NCBI RefSeq assembly: GCF_011764565.1
Contig: NZ_AP022871.1
Coordinates: 434,001-498,000, forward strand
Length of the DNA: 64,000 nt
Reading direction: 5' to 3'
From: Phytohabitans suffuscus
Lineage (GTDB): Bacteria > Actinomycetota > Actinomycetes > Mycobacteriales > Micromonosporaceae
Both the position numbers and the translations under genes were made by a program. Of the stretch, positions 50,748-59,328 are shown one piece after another (position 1 is the first letter of the stretch; each line of letters starts with the position of its first letter). Under the pieces are notes generated by a model, which made no database searches, was not told the origin of the DNA, and saw only the letters and a list, made by a program, of their open reading frames with translations.

Positions 50748-52451
50748 GACACGTAGGCCGCGGCCGGCTGGCGGGGTCGGCGGCCGCCTCCAGGAAACCG
50801 GTACGGGCGTTGCGGTAGATCGCCTCGACAGCCGCGGCGTCGCGGGTGAAGGCCGGCCAGGCGCGCACGTCGTGGCCCTTGGCGCGCAGCGCCTCGACCG
50901 TGCCCGCGGGGAACCGGTCCTCCAGGAAGACCCGGGACGGCAGGTAGTCGAACGGGGCGAACGAGTTGGGAAAGCTCCAGGTGGAAAAGCGCGGCGCGTT
51001 GACCGCCTCCTGGAGCGGCAGTCCGAAGTGGAAGGTGTTCAGGAAGACCTGGAGCATCGCCTGTACCTGCATGTCGCCCCCGGGGCAGCCGAACGGCAGC
51101 ACCGACCCGTCGTCGCGGACCGCGATCGCCGGGTTGGGCGTGAGCCGGGGCCGCTTGCCGGGCGCGACGCCGCAGGGGTGGGCCGGGTCGGGCCGGGACT
51201 GCATGCCGCGCAGCGACGGCACGAAGCCGGTCCCGGGGATGACCGGCGAGGAGGAGGCGCCGTCCGACGGTGTCGCGGAGAACGCGTTGCCCCAGGCGTC
51301 GACCACGCAGACGTACGAGGTCGCGCCCTCGCCGACGACCGGCAGCTCGTCGTAGTCCTTGGGCTCGGGCAGCGGCTGCGGTACGCCGAAGACGAGGTCC
51401 GGCAGCCCGGGTGGGCGCGCTCGGGGTCGATCCGGGCGGCCCGCGCCGCCGCGTGCGCGTCCGATACGAGCCGCTGCACGTCCACGTCGACGAAGGCCGG
51501 GTCGCCGTAGAGGTGTTCGCGGTCGCTGAAGACCCCCTTGAGCGCCTCGACGACAAGGTGGACGTACGCCGGCGAGTTGTGTGCCAGCCCGTCCAGGCCG
51601 TACGCCTCCAGGGTCCGCAGGGCCTGGGCGAGCGCCGGCCCCTGCGACCACGGACCGCAGGTCATGACCTCGAAGTCGCGCCAGCGGACGGTCACGACCG
51701 GCTCGTACCGGCTGCGGAAGCCGGCGAGGTCGGCGGCGGTCAGGTAGCCGCCGTTCTCCCGGTGGTAGGCCACCATCCGCTCGGCCAGCTCCCCTTCGTA
51801 GAAGACCGCCCGCGCGGCCTCCAGGCCGGCCTCGCGGCCGCCGGCGGTGGCGGCCTCGGCGTCGGCCATGAGCTGGATGCTGCGGGCCAGGTCGGCCTGG
51901 ACGAACCGCTCGCCGACCTCGGGCGGGCGGCCGCCGGGCAGGTAGATCGCCTCGTTCGCCGGCCAGTTGCGGTAGCCGCGCTGCCGCGACGTGATCCCCG
52001 CGACCAGCAGCGGGTGCGCCGGGAAGCCGTCCCGCGCGAGCCGGATGGCGGCCGCGGCGACCTGGCCGAAGGTCATCGTGCCGTGCTCGCGCAGCGCGGT
52101 GATCCACGCGTCGGGGGCCGCCGGGACCACGGTGCGCAGCAGGCCGCTGGGGATGACGCCGCCGTGCTCGCGCAGGAACAGGTCGGCCGGGATCCCCGCC
52201 GGCCACACGCCGAGACCGTCGATGCTGACGGTGGTCCCGTCGGCCAGCCGGATCATGATCGGCGCGACCCCGGCGAAGTTGACCTCGTCGGCGTGGAGCA
52301 CAGCCAGCGCCATGCCGGCGCAGCAGCCCGCGTCGACGGCGTTCCCGCCCGCGTCCAGGATCGCCAGTGCCGCGGAGCTGGCCAGGTAGTGGCCGGACGA
52401 GACCGCGTGCCGGGTGCCCAGGACGGTGGGATTGGGGACGTGCCAGTTCAT
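50744..52451 (-). CDS. Gamma-glutamyltransferase-family Ntn hydrolase without signal peptide (interrupted by two 1-nt deletions)
   Basis: The N-terminal 350 residues (TRHAVSSGHYLASSAALAILDAGGNAVDAGCCAGMALAV, then GYGLD-type AYGLDGLAHNSPAYVHLVVEALKGVFSDREHL) read normally. The catalytic part is in a second frame: autoprocessing Thr in GEGATSYVCVVDAWGNAFSAT and SPVIPGTGFVPSLRGMQSRP. The last residues AAAYVS are in a third frame. Adding one base at 51413-51415 and one at 50773-50776 gives 569 residues ending in an ATGA overlap with the next gene. Unlike typical gGT it has no export signal, so it may cleave gamma-glutamyl-amines made inside the cell by the GS-family ligase. Confidence 0.8.
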
Positions 52452-52559
52452 GGAGGGCTCCTTACTCGCTCAGCGGTACCCGCGCCTGCGGCGCGGCGTC
52501 AGATCGGCCAGGCCGCTGCCCCTCGACGATCGCCGAGGCGGGAAGCGGGCTGACCCGCA

Positions 52560-53375
52560 TCAGCCGGCCCTCTCCAGCAGCTCGACCACGTTGCCCTCCG
52601 GGTCGGCGTACATGACGAAGCGGACCGCGCCGGCGCTGGTCACCGGCTGGACGAGCGGGGCACCGGCGGCCACGAGCCGCGCGGCGACCGCGTCGAGATC
52701 CGCGACCGGGAAGGTCAGGTAGCGGACCCCGGTGACGTCCAGCAGGCCGCCGCCGGCCCGGCGCGGCTCCTCGACGGGGCGCAGCAGGCGCAGCACGCTC
52801 TCGCCGAACCCGAACTCGACCATCGTGCCCCAGCCGGTGCGCCGCTCGCCGAGCCGCTCCAGTCCCAGTACGCCGCCGTAGAACGCGGCCATCGCGACCG
52901 TGTCCGCCACGATCAGGCCCAGGTCGAGCCCGCGTCTGGCGATCCTCATCCGTCCCCCCTCCCCGCGCCACCGCCGACCGCGCCGGCGCACCGGCTCCAG
53001 CAGCTCCGCCGTGGCGACGCCCGCGCCGACCGGGATGGGCGGCCGCGGCCCGACGCCCAGGGCGGCCTGTACCGGTGGCGCGGTCGCCCAGGCGACGACG
53101 ACCGTCTCGACCAGCGCGTCGTACGCCGGCCGGTCCTCGGCCGCGAGCGCGGCGAGCGCGTCCGGCTCCCCGGCCGCGAGCGCGGCGAGCGCCTCGGGTG
53201 ACGCGCCCGCGATCCGCGCCAGCGCGCGTTCGAACCCGGGCGCCAGCGCCGGCGCCTCGGCCAGGACGAGGGCGATCCGTCCGGCGATGCCCGCCTGGCT
53301 GGCCGCGGGCAGGCCGGCGCCGCCCGGAGCCAGCAGGTCGGCGACCCGCGACAGCAGTTCGGGATCCGCGTTCAC
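52560..53375 (-). CDS. Small helical subunit-like domain followed by a VOC (glyoxalase-fold) domain
   Basis: One open frame of 271 residues from a GTG at 53375 that overlaps the GMC stop (GTGA). Residues about 1-140 are Ala/Pro-rich helices like the small subunits that accompany some GMC dehydrogenases. Residues from about 143 form a VOC domain (LGLIVADTVAMAAFYGGVLGLERLG, then FVMYADPEGNVVELLERAG). An internal ATG at 52949 has a strong purine-rich ribosome site (GGGGAGGGGGG), so these may be two genes, with a stop lost through one more run-length error; as read they are fused. The substrate is unknown. Confidence 0.6.
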   Translation of the reverse strand: MNADPELLSRVADLLAPGGAGLPAASQAGIAGRIALVLAEAPALAPGFERALARIAGASPEALAALAAGEPDALAALAAEDRPAYDALVETVVVAWATAPPVQAALGVGPRPPIPVGAGVATAELLEPVRRRGRRWRGEGGRMRIARRGLDLGLIVADTVAMAAFYGGVLGLERLGERRTGWGTMVEFGFGESVLRLLRPVEEPRRAGGGLLDVTGVRYLTFPVADLDAVAARLVAAGAPLVQPVTSAGAVRFVMYADPEGNVVELLERAG

Positions 53376-54940
53376 GCCGCCCCCAGCATCAGGTCGGCGG
53401 CGCGCAGGGCGACCGCGCAGATCGTCGCGGTCGGGTTGAGCGACGAGCCGGTCACGAACGCGCTGCCGTCGAGCACCAGCAGGTTCGGCACGTCGTGCGC
53501 CCGCCCGTCCGGGCCGACCACGCTGCGCCGCGGGTCCGTCCCCATCCGGGCGGTGCCGAGCTGGTGCCACCCGAACTCGCGCAGCACCGGCGCGACCAGC
53601 ACCTCGCCCGCCCCGGCGGCCAGGAACGACTCGCGGGCCCGGTCGACGTTGAAGGCCAGGATCCGGGCCGCGTCCGGCGGGGTCCGGTAGCGCACCACCG
53701 GCACCGGGGAGCCCCACGCGTCGGTGCGCACCGGGTCGAGCTCGACCCGGTTCCGCTCGTCCGGCAGATCGTCCGCGGTGATGCCCCAGACGCCGGCGCG
53801 CCCGACCCAGCGGCGCAGGTGCCCGGCCAGCGCCGGCCCCCAGCGCTCGCCGTCCGGCCAGGGGTGCAGCGCCGCGGCGACCGGCCCGAAGCCGTGGCCG
53901 AGGTTCCACTTCGCCCCGCGCGGGAAGCCGCGCGACCGGTCGGTCTCGGCGAACTCCAGCGAGTGCAGCAACTGGCCCCAGTAGCCCTGGACACCGGGGA
54001 ACGGCTCGTCGAACAACCCCACGACCCGGGTGAAGGGGTGCAGCATCAGGTTGCGCCCCACGAGTCCGGAGCTGTTCGCCAGCCCGTCGGGGTGGTCGGC
54101 GCTCGCCGAGGCCAGCAGCAGCCGCGGCGTCCCGATCCCGCCCGCGGCCAGCACGACGGCGTCCGCCGCCGTCACCCGCGGCGTCCCCGCCGCGTCGATC
54201 CACTCCACCCCGCGTACGCGATCCGGCGGGCCGGTCAGCAACCGGCGCACGTGCGCGCCGGTGACCAGGCGGGCGCCCGCACGCTCGGCGCGCGGCCAGT
54301 GCGTCTCGCTCACCCGGGCGCGCAGCCCCGGCGGGTACCCACCCGCGCGCGCCGCCGCCATCCGCTCCGGCGGACCGACCGCGTTCGGACCCGGCCACCA
54401 GTGCCAGCCGAGCCGGTTGTGCGCCTCGGCGACCCGGCGGCCAAGCTCCATGATCGGCAGGGCCGGGTACGGCGCCGCGCCGTTCGCCGGGAACGCGGGG
54501 TCACCCGGCTCCGCCGCCACACCGAAGTCCCGGTCCAGCCGCTCGTAGTACGGCGCCAGGTCGTCCCACCGGATCGGCCAGTCATCGGCCACCCCGTCCA
54601 GCGACCGGACCCGGAAGTCGCTGGGCAGGTAACGCTCCCACTGGGCTCCCCAGAGCACGGTCCCGCCGCCGACGCCGTTCCAGGTCAGCACGTCCAGGTC
54701 CGAGTCGCGGTCGTCGATCGGGTAGTCGCCCGGACCGCCACGCCGGTTGGGGCTGAAGTGCCCGCGGCCGCGGCCGGTCGCCTCCCACGGAGCGCCGGGA
54801 GGGGAGACCAGCGGCCCTGGCCACCCGCCCTGCTCCAGGCAGACCACCCGCATGCCGGCCGCGACCAGCCGGTCGGCGACCACCCCACCCACCGGACCGG
54901 CGCCGACCACGACGAGGTCGGCGGAGCGCGCGTCCTCCAC
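53372..54940 (-). CDS. GMC-family FAD oxidoreductase (gluconate-dehydrogenase-like large subunit)
   Basis: 522 residues. FAD motif ADLVVVGAGPVGGVVADRLV and LEQGGWPG at the start; WNGVGGGTVLWGAQWERYLPSDF near residue 85; VLAAGGIGTPRLLLAS near 270; C-terminal catalytic region FGWHQLGTARMGTDP and VLDGSAFVTGSSLNPT. The last two are typical of the GMC subgroup that works with a small subunit. It is only distantly related to the GMC protein at 24457. It heads the operon reaching to the amidase at 47545, with operator B5 upstream. Confidence 0.9.
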   Translation of the reverse strand: MEDARSADLVVVGAGPVGGVVADRLVAAGMRVVCLEQGGWPGPLVSPPGAPWEATGRGRGHFSPNRRGGPGDYPIDDRDSDLDVLTWNGVGGGTVLWGAQWERYLPSDFRVRSLDGVADDWPIRWDDLAPYYERLDRDFGVAAEPGDPAFPANGAAPYPALPIMELGRRVAEAHNRLGWHWWPGPNAVGPPERMAAARAGGYPPGLRARVSETHWPRAERAGARLVTGAHVRRLLTGPPDRVRGVEWIDAAGTPRVTAADAVVLAAGGIGTPRLLLASASADHPDGLANSSGLVGRNLMLHPFTRVVGLFDEPFPGVQGYWGQLLHSLEFAETDRSRGFPRGAKWNLGHGFGPVAAALHPWPDGERWGPALAGHLRRWVGRAGVWGITADDLPDERNRVELDPVRTDAWGSPVPVVRYRTPPDAARILAFNVDRARESFLAAGAGEVLVAPVLREFGWHQLGTARMGTDPRRSVVGPDGRAHDVPNLLVLDGSAFVTGSSLNPTATICAVALRAADLMLGAA

Positions 54941-55005
54941 AGCTCGACCGGCGTCCAGGGCCCTCGCCTCCCAGGGATGTGGGTCTGCGGTCCAACGTCA
55001 ACTTG

Positions 55006-55034
55006 TGTATCCATACCATACGACTTTGTATCCA
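55006..55034 (-). promoter_or_regulatory. Double TGTATCCA operator, site B5 (second GMC operon)
   Basis: TGTATCCA at 55006-55013 and again at 55027-55034, 21 bp apart, 66 bp upstream of the GMC start. Both boxes have T for the first inner G of the consensus. It marks the right end of the TGGATCCA regulon. From 55035 to 55469 I see no gene, only scattered short open frames. Confidence 0.6.
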
Positions 55035-55469
55035 CTGCTTGTCCAGAGCCTCCGCCCAGAATCCCGACAGCCGGCAGAGCCGAACGGCCTCCGGCGGGCG
55101 GCAGACGCAGCCGCCAATGCCGTTGGGGTACCCCGAGTACTCAGGACGGCTGTACCAGTCGTTGTCAGCTTCGCTATGCCCGATCGCGCGCCGATCACCG
55201 AGATCGGCGCCCACGAGCACCACCACGCAGATCGGGGTCAGCGTCACCGCCACGACCCTGCGTGCTCCAGGGACAGACGGGGCTGCTTGAGATGACCGTT
55301 CCCACGACCGACCACGGTTGGGCGACGTCGAACATCCCGCTCAGGCTGGTGGCCCTGTCAGGTCACCAACTCGTCTAGAGCCTGTTTCATACGGTCGTGG
55401 GGCCTGGCTGCCCCGGGACGTGGCGACGGCGGTCGCCGCCTGCCCGTCGACAGCCAGGTCGACACGGCG

Positions 55470-56558
55470 TCATTCGAAGAACTTGAGGCTGTACCCGGTG
55501 TTGGTGTTGGCTCCGGGAACGTTGGCCCGCTGGTAGGTGGTGTTGCTCCACCAGACGGCCGTGCCGGTGTACCAGTACCGGTTGGACCAGGCGTACGGCG
55601 TGCCCTTGGCGACCGCGTGGTACATGGTCGGGAACCGGTTGCCGGACGGCGGGCTGGTGGCGATGTCCCCGCGCTCCAGCACGAACGTGTGGTGGCCGGG
55701 GCCGTCCACGTACAGCGTCGGGTGCCAGCCCGGCATCATGTCCGAAGCGTGCGAGCCGAACAGGCAGCCGTTGCTCTTGTACCAGTCCCAGACGTAGGTC
55801 GGGTCGCCGCCGGCGCGCAGCCGCAGATCGGCCAGGCAGTACCTGCTGCTCCAGCTGCCGTTCGCGGAGTACGTGATGTGCAGCTGCCCGTTCGGGTCGC
55901 GGACCGGTTGGGGGGCCTCGTTGATGTACGGGTTGCCGACCACGCGTTCCCACGGCTCGCGCGGCTGGGAGATGACGTAGCGGCCGCCGGTGGTCGTGGT
56001 GGGGCTGCTCATCCGGGCGATGTAGAGGTTCTGCTCGACGTTGGTGTCGCCGGCCCAGCCGGACCAGACGAACCAGCGCTGACCGTTGTACGTGAACGGC
56101 ACGCCGTCGATGGCCCACTTGTCGGCGGGCAGGGCGACCTTCGTGGCGGCGGAGTAGCCGGCGTCGGCGGTGGCGGAGCTGATGTGGTACATCCGGTGGG
56201 CGGCGCTGCGGCCGGCGGCGAAGTAGATGTGGTAGCGGCCGTCGTGGTGCACGATCTCGGGCGCCCACACCTCGCCGAGGTTGCCGGTGTCCTGCCACAC
56301 CTGGCGCTTGGGCGCGGCGGCGATGCCTTCGAGGGTGGACGCCGTCCGCACCGCGATGCCGCCGTCCACCGACTTCGCCGCGACGTAGAGGGTGCCGACC
56401 CGGATGACGCTGGGGTCGGCGCCGCCCAGCGTGGTGCGCCCGAGGGGCACCGCCTGGTCGGCGGCCGCGGCTGGTTGGACTGTGCTCAACGCGTGCCCGA
56501 CGCCCAGGGTACTGACCAGGACGAGGGCGGCTCCGGCGATCCGGCGGGTCCGCGGCAT
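55470..56558 (-). CDS. Secreted GH43-like glycoside hydrolase (five-bladed beta-propeller)
   Basis: 362 residues from the ATG at 56558 (GGAAGG about nine bases upstream). The signal peptide has a hydrophobic core after RTRR and an AAAA-D cleavage region. Propeller motifs: GGADPSVIRVGTLYVAAKS with the probable catalytic-base Asp, WAPEIVHHDGRYHIYFAAG, DGVPFTYNGQRWFVWSGW, and a candidate acid Glu in NPYINEAPQPV. It probably acts on arabinan/xylan-type side chains outside the cell; the exact specificity is open. The gene stands alone, with an AT-rich promoter region. Confidence 0.8.
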   Translation of the reverse strand: MPRTRRIAGAALVLVSTLGVGHALSTVQPAAAADQAVPLGRTTLGGADPSVIRVGTLYVAAKSVDGGIAVRTASTLEGIAAAPKRQVWQDTGNLGEVWAPEIVHHDGRYHIYFAAGRSAAHRMYHISSATADAGYSAATKVALPADKWAIDGVPFTYNGQRWFVWSGWAGDTNVEQNLYIARMSSPTTTTGGRYVISQPREPWERVVGNPYINEAPQPVRDPNGQLHITYSANGSWSSRYCLADLRLRAGGDPTYVWDWYKSNGCLFGSHASDMMPGWHPTLYVDGPGHHTFVLERGDIATSPPSGNRFPTMYHAVAKGTPYAWSNRYWYTGTAVWWSNTTYQRANVPGANTNTGYSLKFFE

Positions 56559-56612
56559 CAGAGGGCACCTTCCGTACGGGCGGCGTCGCGCGGACGTGTC
56601 CACACAACAGCT

Positions 56613-56622
56613 GTTAATTAAC
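56613..56622 (-). promoter_or_regulatory. AT-rich palindrome GTTAATTAAC upstream of the GH43-like gene
   Basis: A 10-bp perfect palindrome, followed by ACTTTACAAATAAG, in an AT-rich island 55 bp before the start, in otherwise GC-rich DNA. It is a candidate operator or promoter element for a sugar-responsive regulator. The rest of the gap to 56868 shows nothing clear. Confidence 0.4.
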
Positions 56623-56868
56623 TTTACAAATAAGCTTCGAGTTCCGTCAATATCCTCTCCGGCTTTCAGCCGTCCACCCAGCCCGTGGCCACCAGGCGTC
56701 CGGGGCCTATCGAGAGACTTTGAGCTACCGCGATGTCCGCGGTGGTCCGGACCGTTGCTCCCGCGGCCTCACCGTCCGCGGTTCACGACGGACGTCGCGG
56801 TCGCCCAAATCTGAGCAGGTGGAGCGGCTTTACCGGTTCAGGCGAGGAGCGGAACCTACAGTGACGAT

Positions 56869-58149
56869 ATGTCCGATTCGACGGGAACGCTGCGGCAGTA
56901 TCGGGACGTGAGCCTGCTGCGGCTGCGGGCCCTGAGGGACCACCTGCGGGAGAGTCTGCTGTTCCTACCCGCGCTCATGCTGGCCGGGGCCCTGGTGATC
57001 GGCGGTTTCCTCGACCGGCTGGACGGACACTTCCACCCGCTCGTGCCGCAGCGGCTCTCGTTCGCGCCCGACGTGGCCGGGTTGCTGCTGAGCACGATCG
57101 CCGGCGCCACGATCACCACGGCCGGCGTGGTCTTCTCCCTGCTGGTGGTCTCACTGCAACTGGCCAGCGGCCAGTTCTCGCCACGCGTGCTGCGCGGCTT
57201 CTGGCGGGACCGCTTCAGCCACCTGCTCATCGGCCTGCTGCTGTCCACCTTCGTGTTCTGCGTGCTCGCCCTGGCCCGGGTCAACACCGACAAGAACATC
57301 GCGCCGCCGTACACGGTGCTCTTCGCGCTCCTGCTCACCCTCGCCTCGGTGATCGTGATCGTGGTCTACCTCGACCGGATCATCCGCCAGCAGTACGTCG
57401 GCAACATCATGCGCCGGGTGCTCAACGAGACGCTGCGACTGGTCGCCGAGCTGCCCTACGGCAGGCACCTCGGCGGGCGGGTCGGCGAACCGGTACGCCC
57501 GCCCGACCCGGGCACGCTCGGACCGTCCATGGTCGTGACCGCGCCGGTCGACGGCTGGGTACAGCAGATCAGCAGGCGCGGCGTCCTGGCCGCCGTGCCC
57601 GACGGAACGGTCGTACGGCTGGAGACCCGGGTCGGCGCCTACCTCACCATGCACACCCCCCTGGCGACGCTCTGGCCACCACCGCCGCCGGACCAGCGGG
57701 ACCGGATCGGCCGGCTGGTGACCCGCAGCATGATCGTCGCCACCGCCCGGAGCATGCAGCAGGACATCGACTTCGGGCTGCGCCAGCTCAACGACATCGC
57801 CCTGCGCGCGCTGTCGGACGTCAACGACCCCACCACCGCGGTCGAGGCCATCTCGCGGATCGGCTCGCTGATGCGCCCCCTGCTGCTGGCCGACCTGCCG
57901 GCCCGATCGGTCGAGGACGGCGCCGGCCGGATCCTGCTGACACCGCGCGACCCGGACCACGCCACCTACGTCCGGCACGCCTTCGCCCAGCTGCACGTCT
58001 ACGCCGCGGGCCACCCCCAGGCGCGCGAGACCATCGCCGACACGATCCGTATGCTCCAGACCGCCTGCGCCGACCTGCCCGGACGGCAGGCGGCCCGGGC
58101 CGAGCTCGACCACCACCTGACGATCACGCTGCCCGAGACACCCAGCTGA
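56869..58149 (+). CDS. DUF2254 family predicted membrane protein
   Basis: 426 residues. Four membrane segments lie in the first 170 residues (LLFLPALMLAGALVIGGFL; LLLSTIAGATITTAGVVFSLLVVSLQL; HLLIGLLLSTFVFCVLAL; LFALLLTLASVIVIVVYL), with the family-typical SGQFSPRVLRGFWRDR between helices 2 and 3. A long cytoplasmic C-terminal domain follows with IDFGLRQLNDIALRALS. The function of the family is not known. It is a single gene on plus; the upstream 260 bp is shared with the divergent GH43-like gene. Confidence 0.9.
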   Translation: MSDSTGTLRQYRDVSLLRLRALRDHLRESLLFLPALMLAGALVIGGFLDRLDGHFHPLVPQRLSFAPDVAGLLLSTIAGATITTAGVVFSLLVVSLQLASGQFSPRVLRGFWRDRFSHLLIGLLLSTFVFCVLALARVNTDKNIAPPYTVLFALLLTLASVIVIVVYLDRIIRQQYVGNIMRRVLNETLRLVAELPYGRHLGGRVGEPVRPPDPGTLGPSMVVTAPVDGWVQQISRRGVLAAVPDGTVVRLETRVGAYLTMHTPLATLWPPPPPDQRDRIGRLVTRSMIVATARSMQQDIDFGLRQLNDIALRALSDVNDPTTAVEAISRIGSLMRPLLLADLPARSVEDGAGRILLTPRDPDHATYVRHAFAQLHVYAAGHPQARETIADTIRMLQTACADLPGRQAARAELDHHLTITLPETPS

Positions 58150-58247
58150 CTTCGCGAGCTGGGCTGCCCCGCCCGGTACCGGAGGACCCGGCCGTCCGGG
58201 ACCAAAGGTCCTGCCGGACGGCGTGGAGGATGCGTCAGGCTCACCCC

Positions 58248-58676
58248 ATGGCTTCAGGCGACGGGAGCGGCCGGCACACCGCTCTGGTAGATCGGCTGGT
58301 GTTGACCGCCCTGCGTACACCCGTGTTGAACGCGGTGCTGGACCACGGCCTGTGCCAACTGCGGTACCGGGGCCGGCGCACCGGCCGGCCCGTCGCGCTT
58401 CCCGTGCAGTACGCCCGCCACGGCGCCGACGTGGTCGTCTACGTCGGCGCCGCCGCCGGCAAGTCGTGGTGGCGCAACTTCGCCACGCCATACCCGGTGG
58501 AGGTCGAGGTACGAGGCGAGCGGTACACCGGCATCGGCCGTCTGGTACGCGCGGGCACACCGGACCGCGCTCGGATCAGCGACATCTACCGGGGCCAGCA
58601 CCCACGGGCACGGTTCGTCGACACCGACCCGTTCGTGCACATCGCCTTACGCCCGGAGCGTGGGCGCCAGGCATAA
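58248..58676 (+). CDS. Deazaflavin (F420)-dependent nitroreductase-family protein
   Basis: 142 residues from the ATG at 58248; an in-frame ATG at 58230 is an alternative and neither has a well-spaced ribosome site. The split-barrel DUF385/nitroreductase pattern is visible: LRYRGRRTGRPVALPVQYARHGADVVVYVGAAAGKSWWRNFATPYPVEVEVRGERYTG. F420-binding members reduce quinones, nitro compounds or enones in actinobacteria. No linked partner gene is visible. Confidence 0.75.
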   Translation: MASGDGSGRHTALVDRLVLTALRTPVLNAVLDHGLCQLRYRGRRTGRPVALPVQYARHGADVVVYVGAAAGKSWWRNFATPYPVEVEVRGERYTGIGRLVRAGTPDRARISDIYRGQHPRARFVDTDPFVHIALRPERGRQA

Positions 58677-58955
58677 GCGGCCGGGGCCCGTAAACTCCAC
58701 AGTGGACAGATCGTGCATGGCGCCGCCCGGGCCCGGCAAGGAACCGGCCCGCAGTTCGGCCTCGGTCCTGACCACGGCCGGCGCCGCGGCGTACTCGCGG
58801 CACAGCCGGTCGAGCGCCCGGTGCAGCTCGCGCAGGTCGAGGCGCCGGGTCTCGGTGGTGACCGGGTCGCCGCCGCCGAGCAGCCGCCCGAACCGCCCGG
58901 CCGCGTCGATCAACGCGTCGTCGAGGGCGGCCAGACGGGTCGGGCTCGCCAGCAC
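58647..58955 (-). CDS. Hypothetical protein, possible gene remnant
   Basis: A 102-codon open frame (GTG at 58955) with protein-like composition: LASPTRLAALDDALIDAAGRFGRLLGGG, then LRELHRALDRLCREY and MHDLSTVEFTGPGRL. I do not recognise the family. It overlaps the end of the nitroreductase gene by 30 bp on the opposite strand and has no clear ribosome site, so it may be a remnant or not a gene. Confidence 0.25.
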   Translation of the reverse strand: MLASPTRLAALDDALIDAAGRFGRLLGGGDPVTTETRRLDLRELHRALDRLCREYAAAPAVVRTEAELRAGSLPGPGGAMHDLSTVEFTGPGRLCLAPTLRA

Positions 58956-58989
58956 CGGCCGTGAGCGGGTACTGGACCTCGCCCCCACC

Positions 58990-59290
58990 GGGCCGCACCA
59001 GCGCGCGCCGCTGGTCTTCGGCTCGACCACGTCTCCACCTCGCTGTTTCGGGTGGCGCAGGAGGCGGTCCACGACATCGTCAAGCACGCCGCAGCCGGCA
59101 GTGCCGCCATCCGGCTGGCGCGGCGCGGCCGCATGGTCGCGCTGATCGTGAGCGACGACGGCCGCGGCTTCGACCCCGCGCGGCAGCGGGGGCTGCGGGC
59201 ACCGGCCGCCGACGTCCCGCACGGCCCGCGGGGCATGGCCGAGCGGGTCCACCTGATCGGCGGCGAGTGCAATCGACGCCCCGAAACGGG
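58990..59290 (+). pseudogene. Fragment of a NarL-type sensor histidine kinase (HATPase_c domain)
   Basis: In one plus-strand frame the sequence reads GLRLDHVSTSLFRVAQEAV, then HDIVKHAAAGSAAIRLARRG and VALIVSDDGRGFDPA, followed by GPRGMAERVHLIGGE. This is the N-box, D-box and G-box region of the ATPase domain of HisKA_3 kinases. There is no sensor or dimerisation domain and no response regulator nearby, and the reading frame has no start, so it is a remnant. Confidence 0.6.
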
Positions 59291-59321
59291 GAGGCGGCGC
59301 GCTGGGACGCACCGCCTCCCC
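59288..59321 (-). terminator. Stem-loop terminator after the DUF1080 gene
   Basis: A perfect 10-bp GC-rich stem (59288-59297 with 59312-59321) and 14-base loop, starting 8 bp after the stop at 59329 and followed on minus by GTTTC. It lacks a long T-run, as is common in high-GC bacteria. Confidence 0.6.
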
Positions 59322-59328
59322 ACCTGCG

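Noticed and set aside
55260..55390. Sequence resembling an insertion-sequence end near GAGCCTGTTTCATACGG
   Set aside because: I found no matching inverted end, target duplication or transposase frame nearby, so it cannot be supported as a mobile element.
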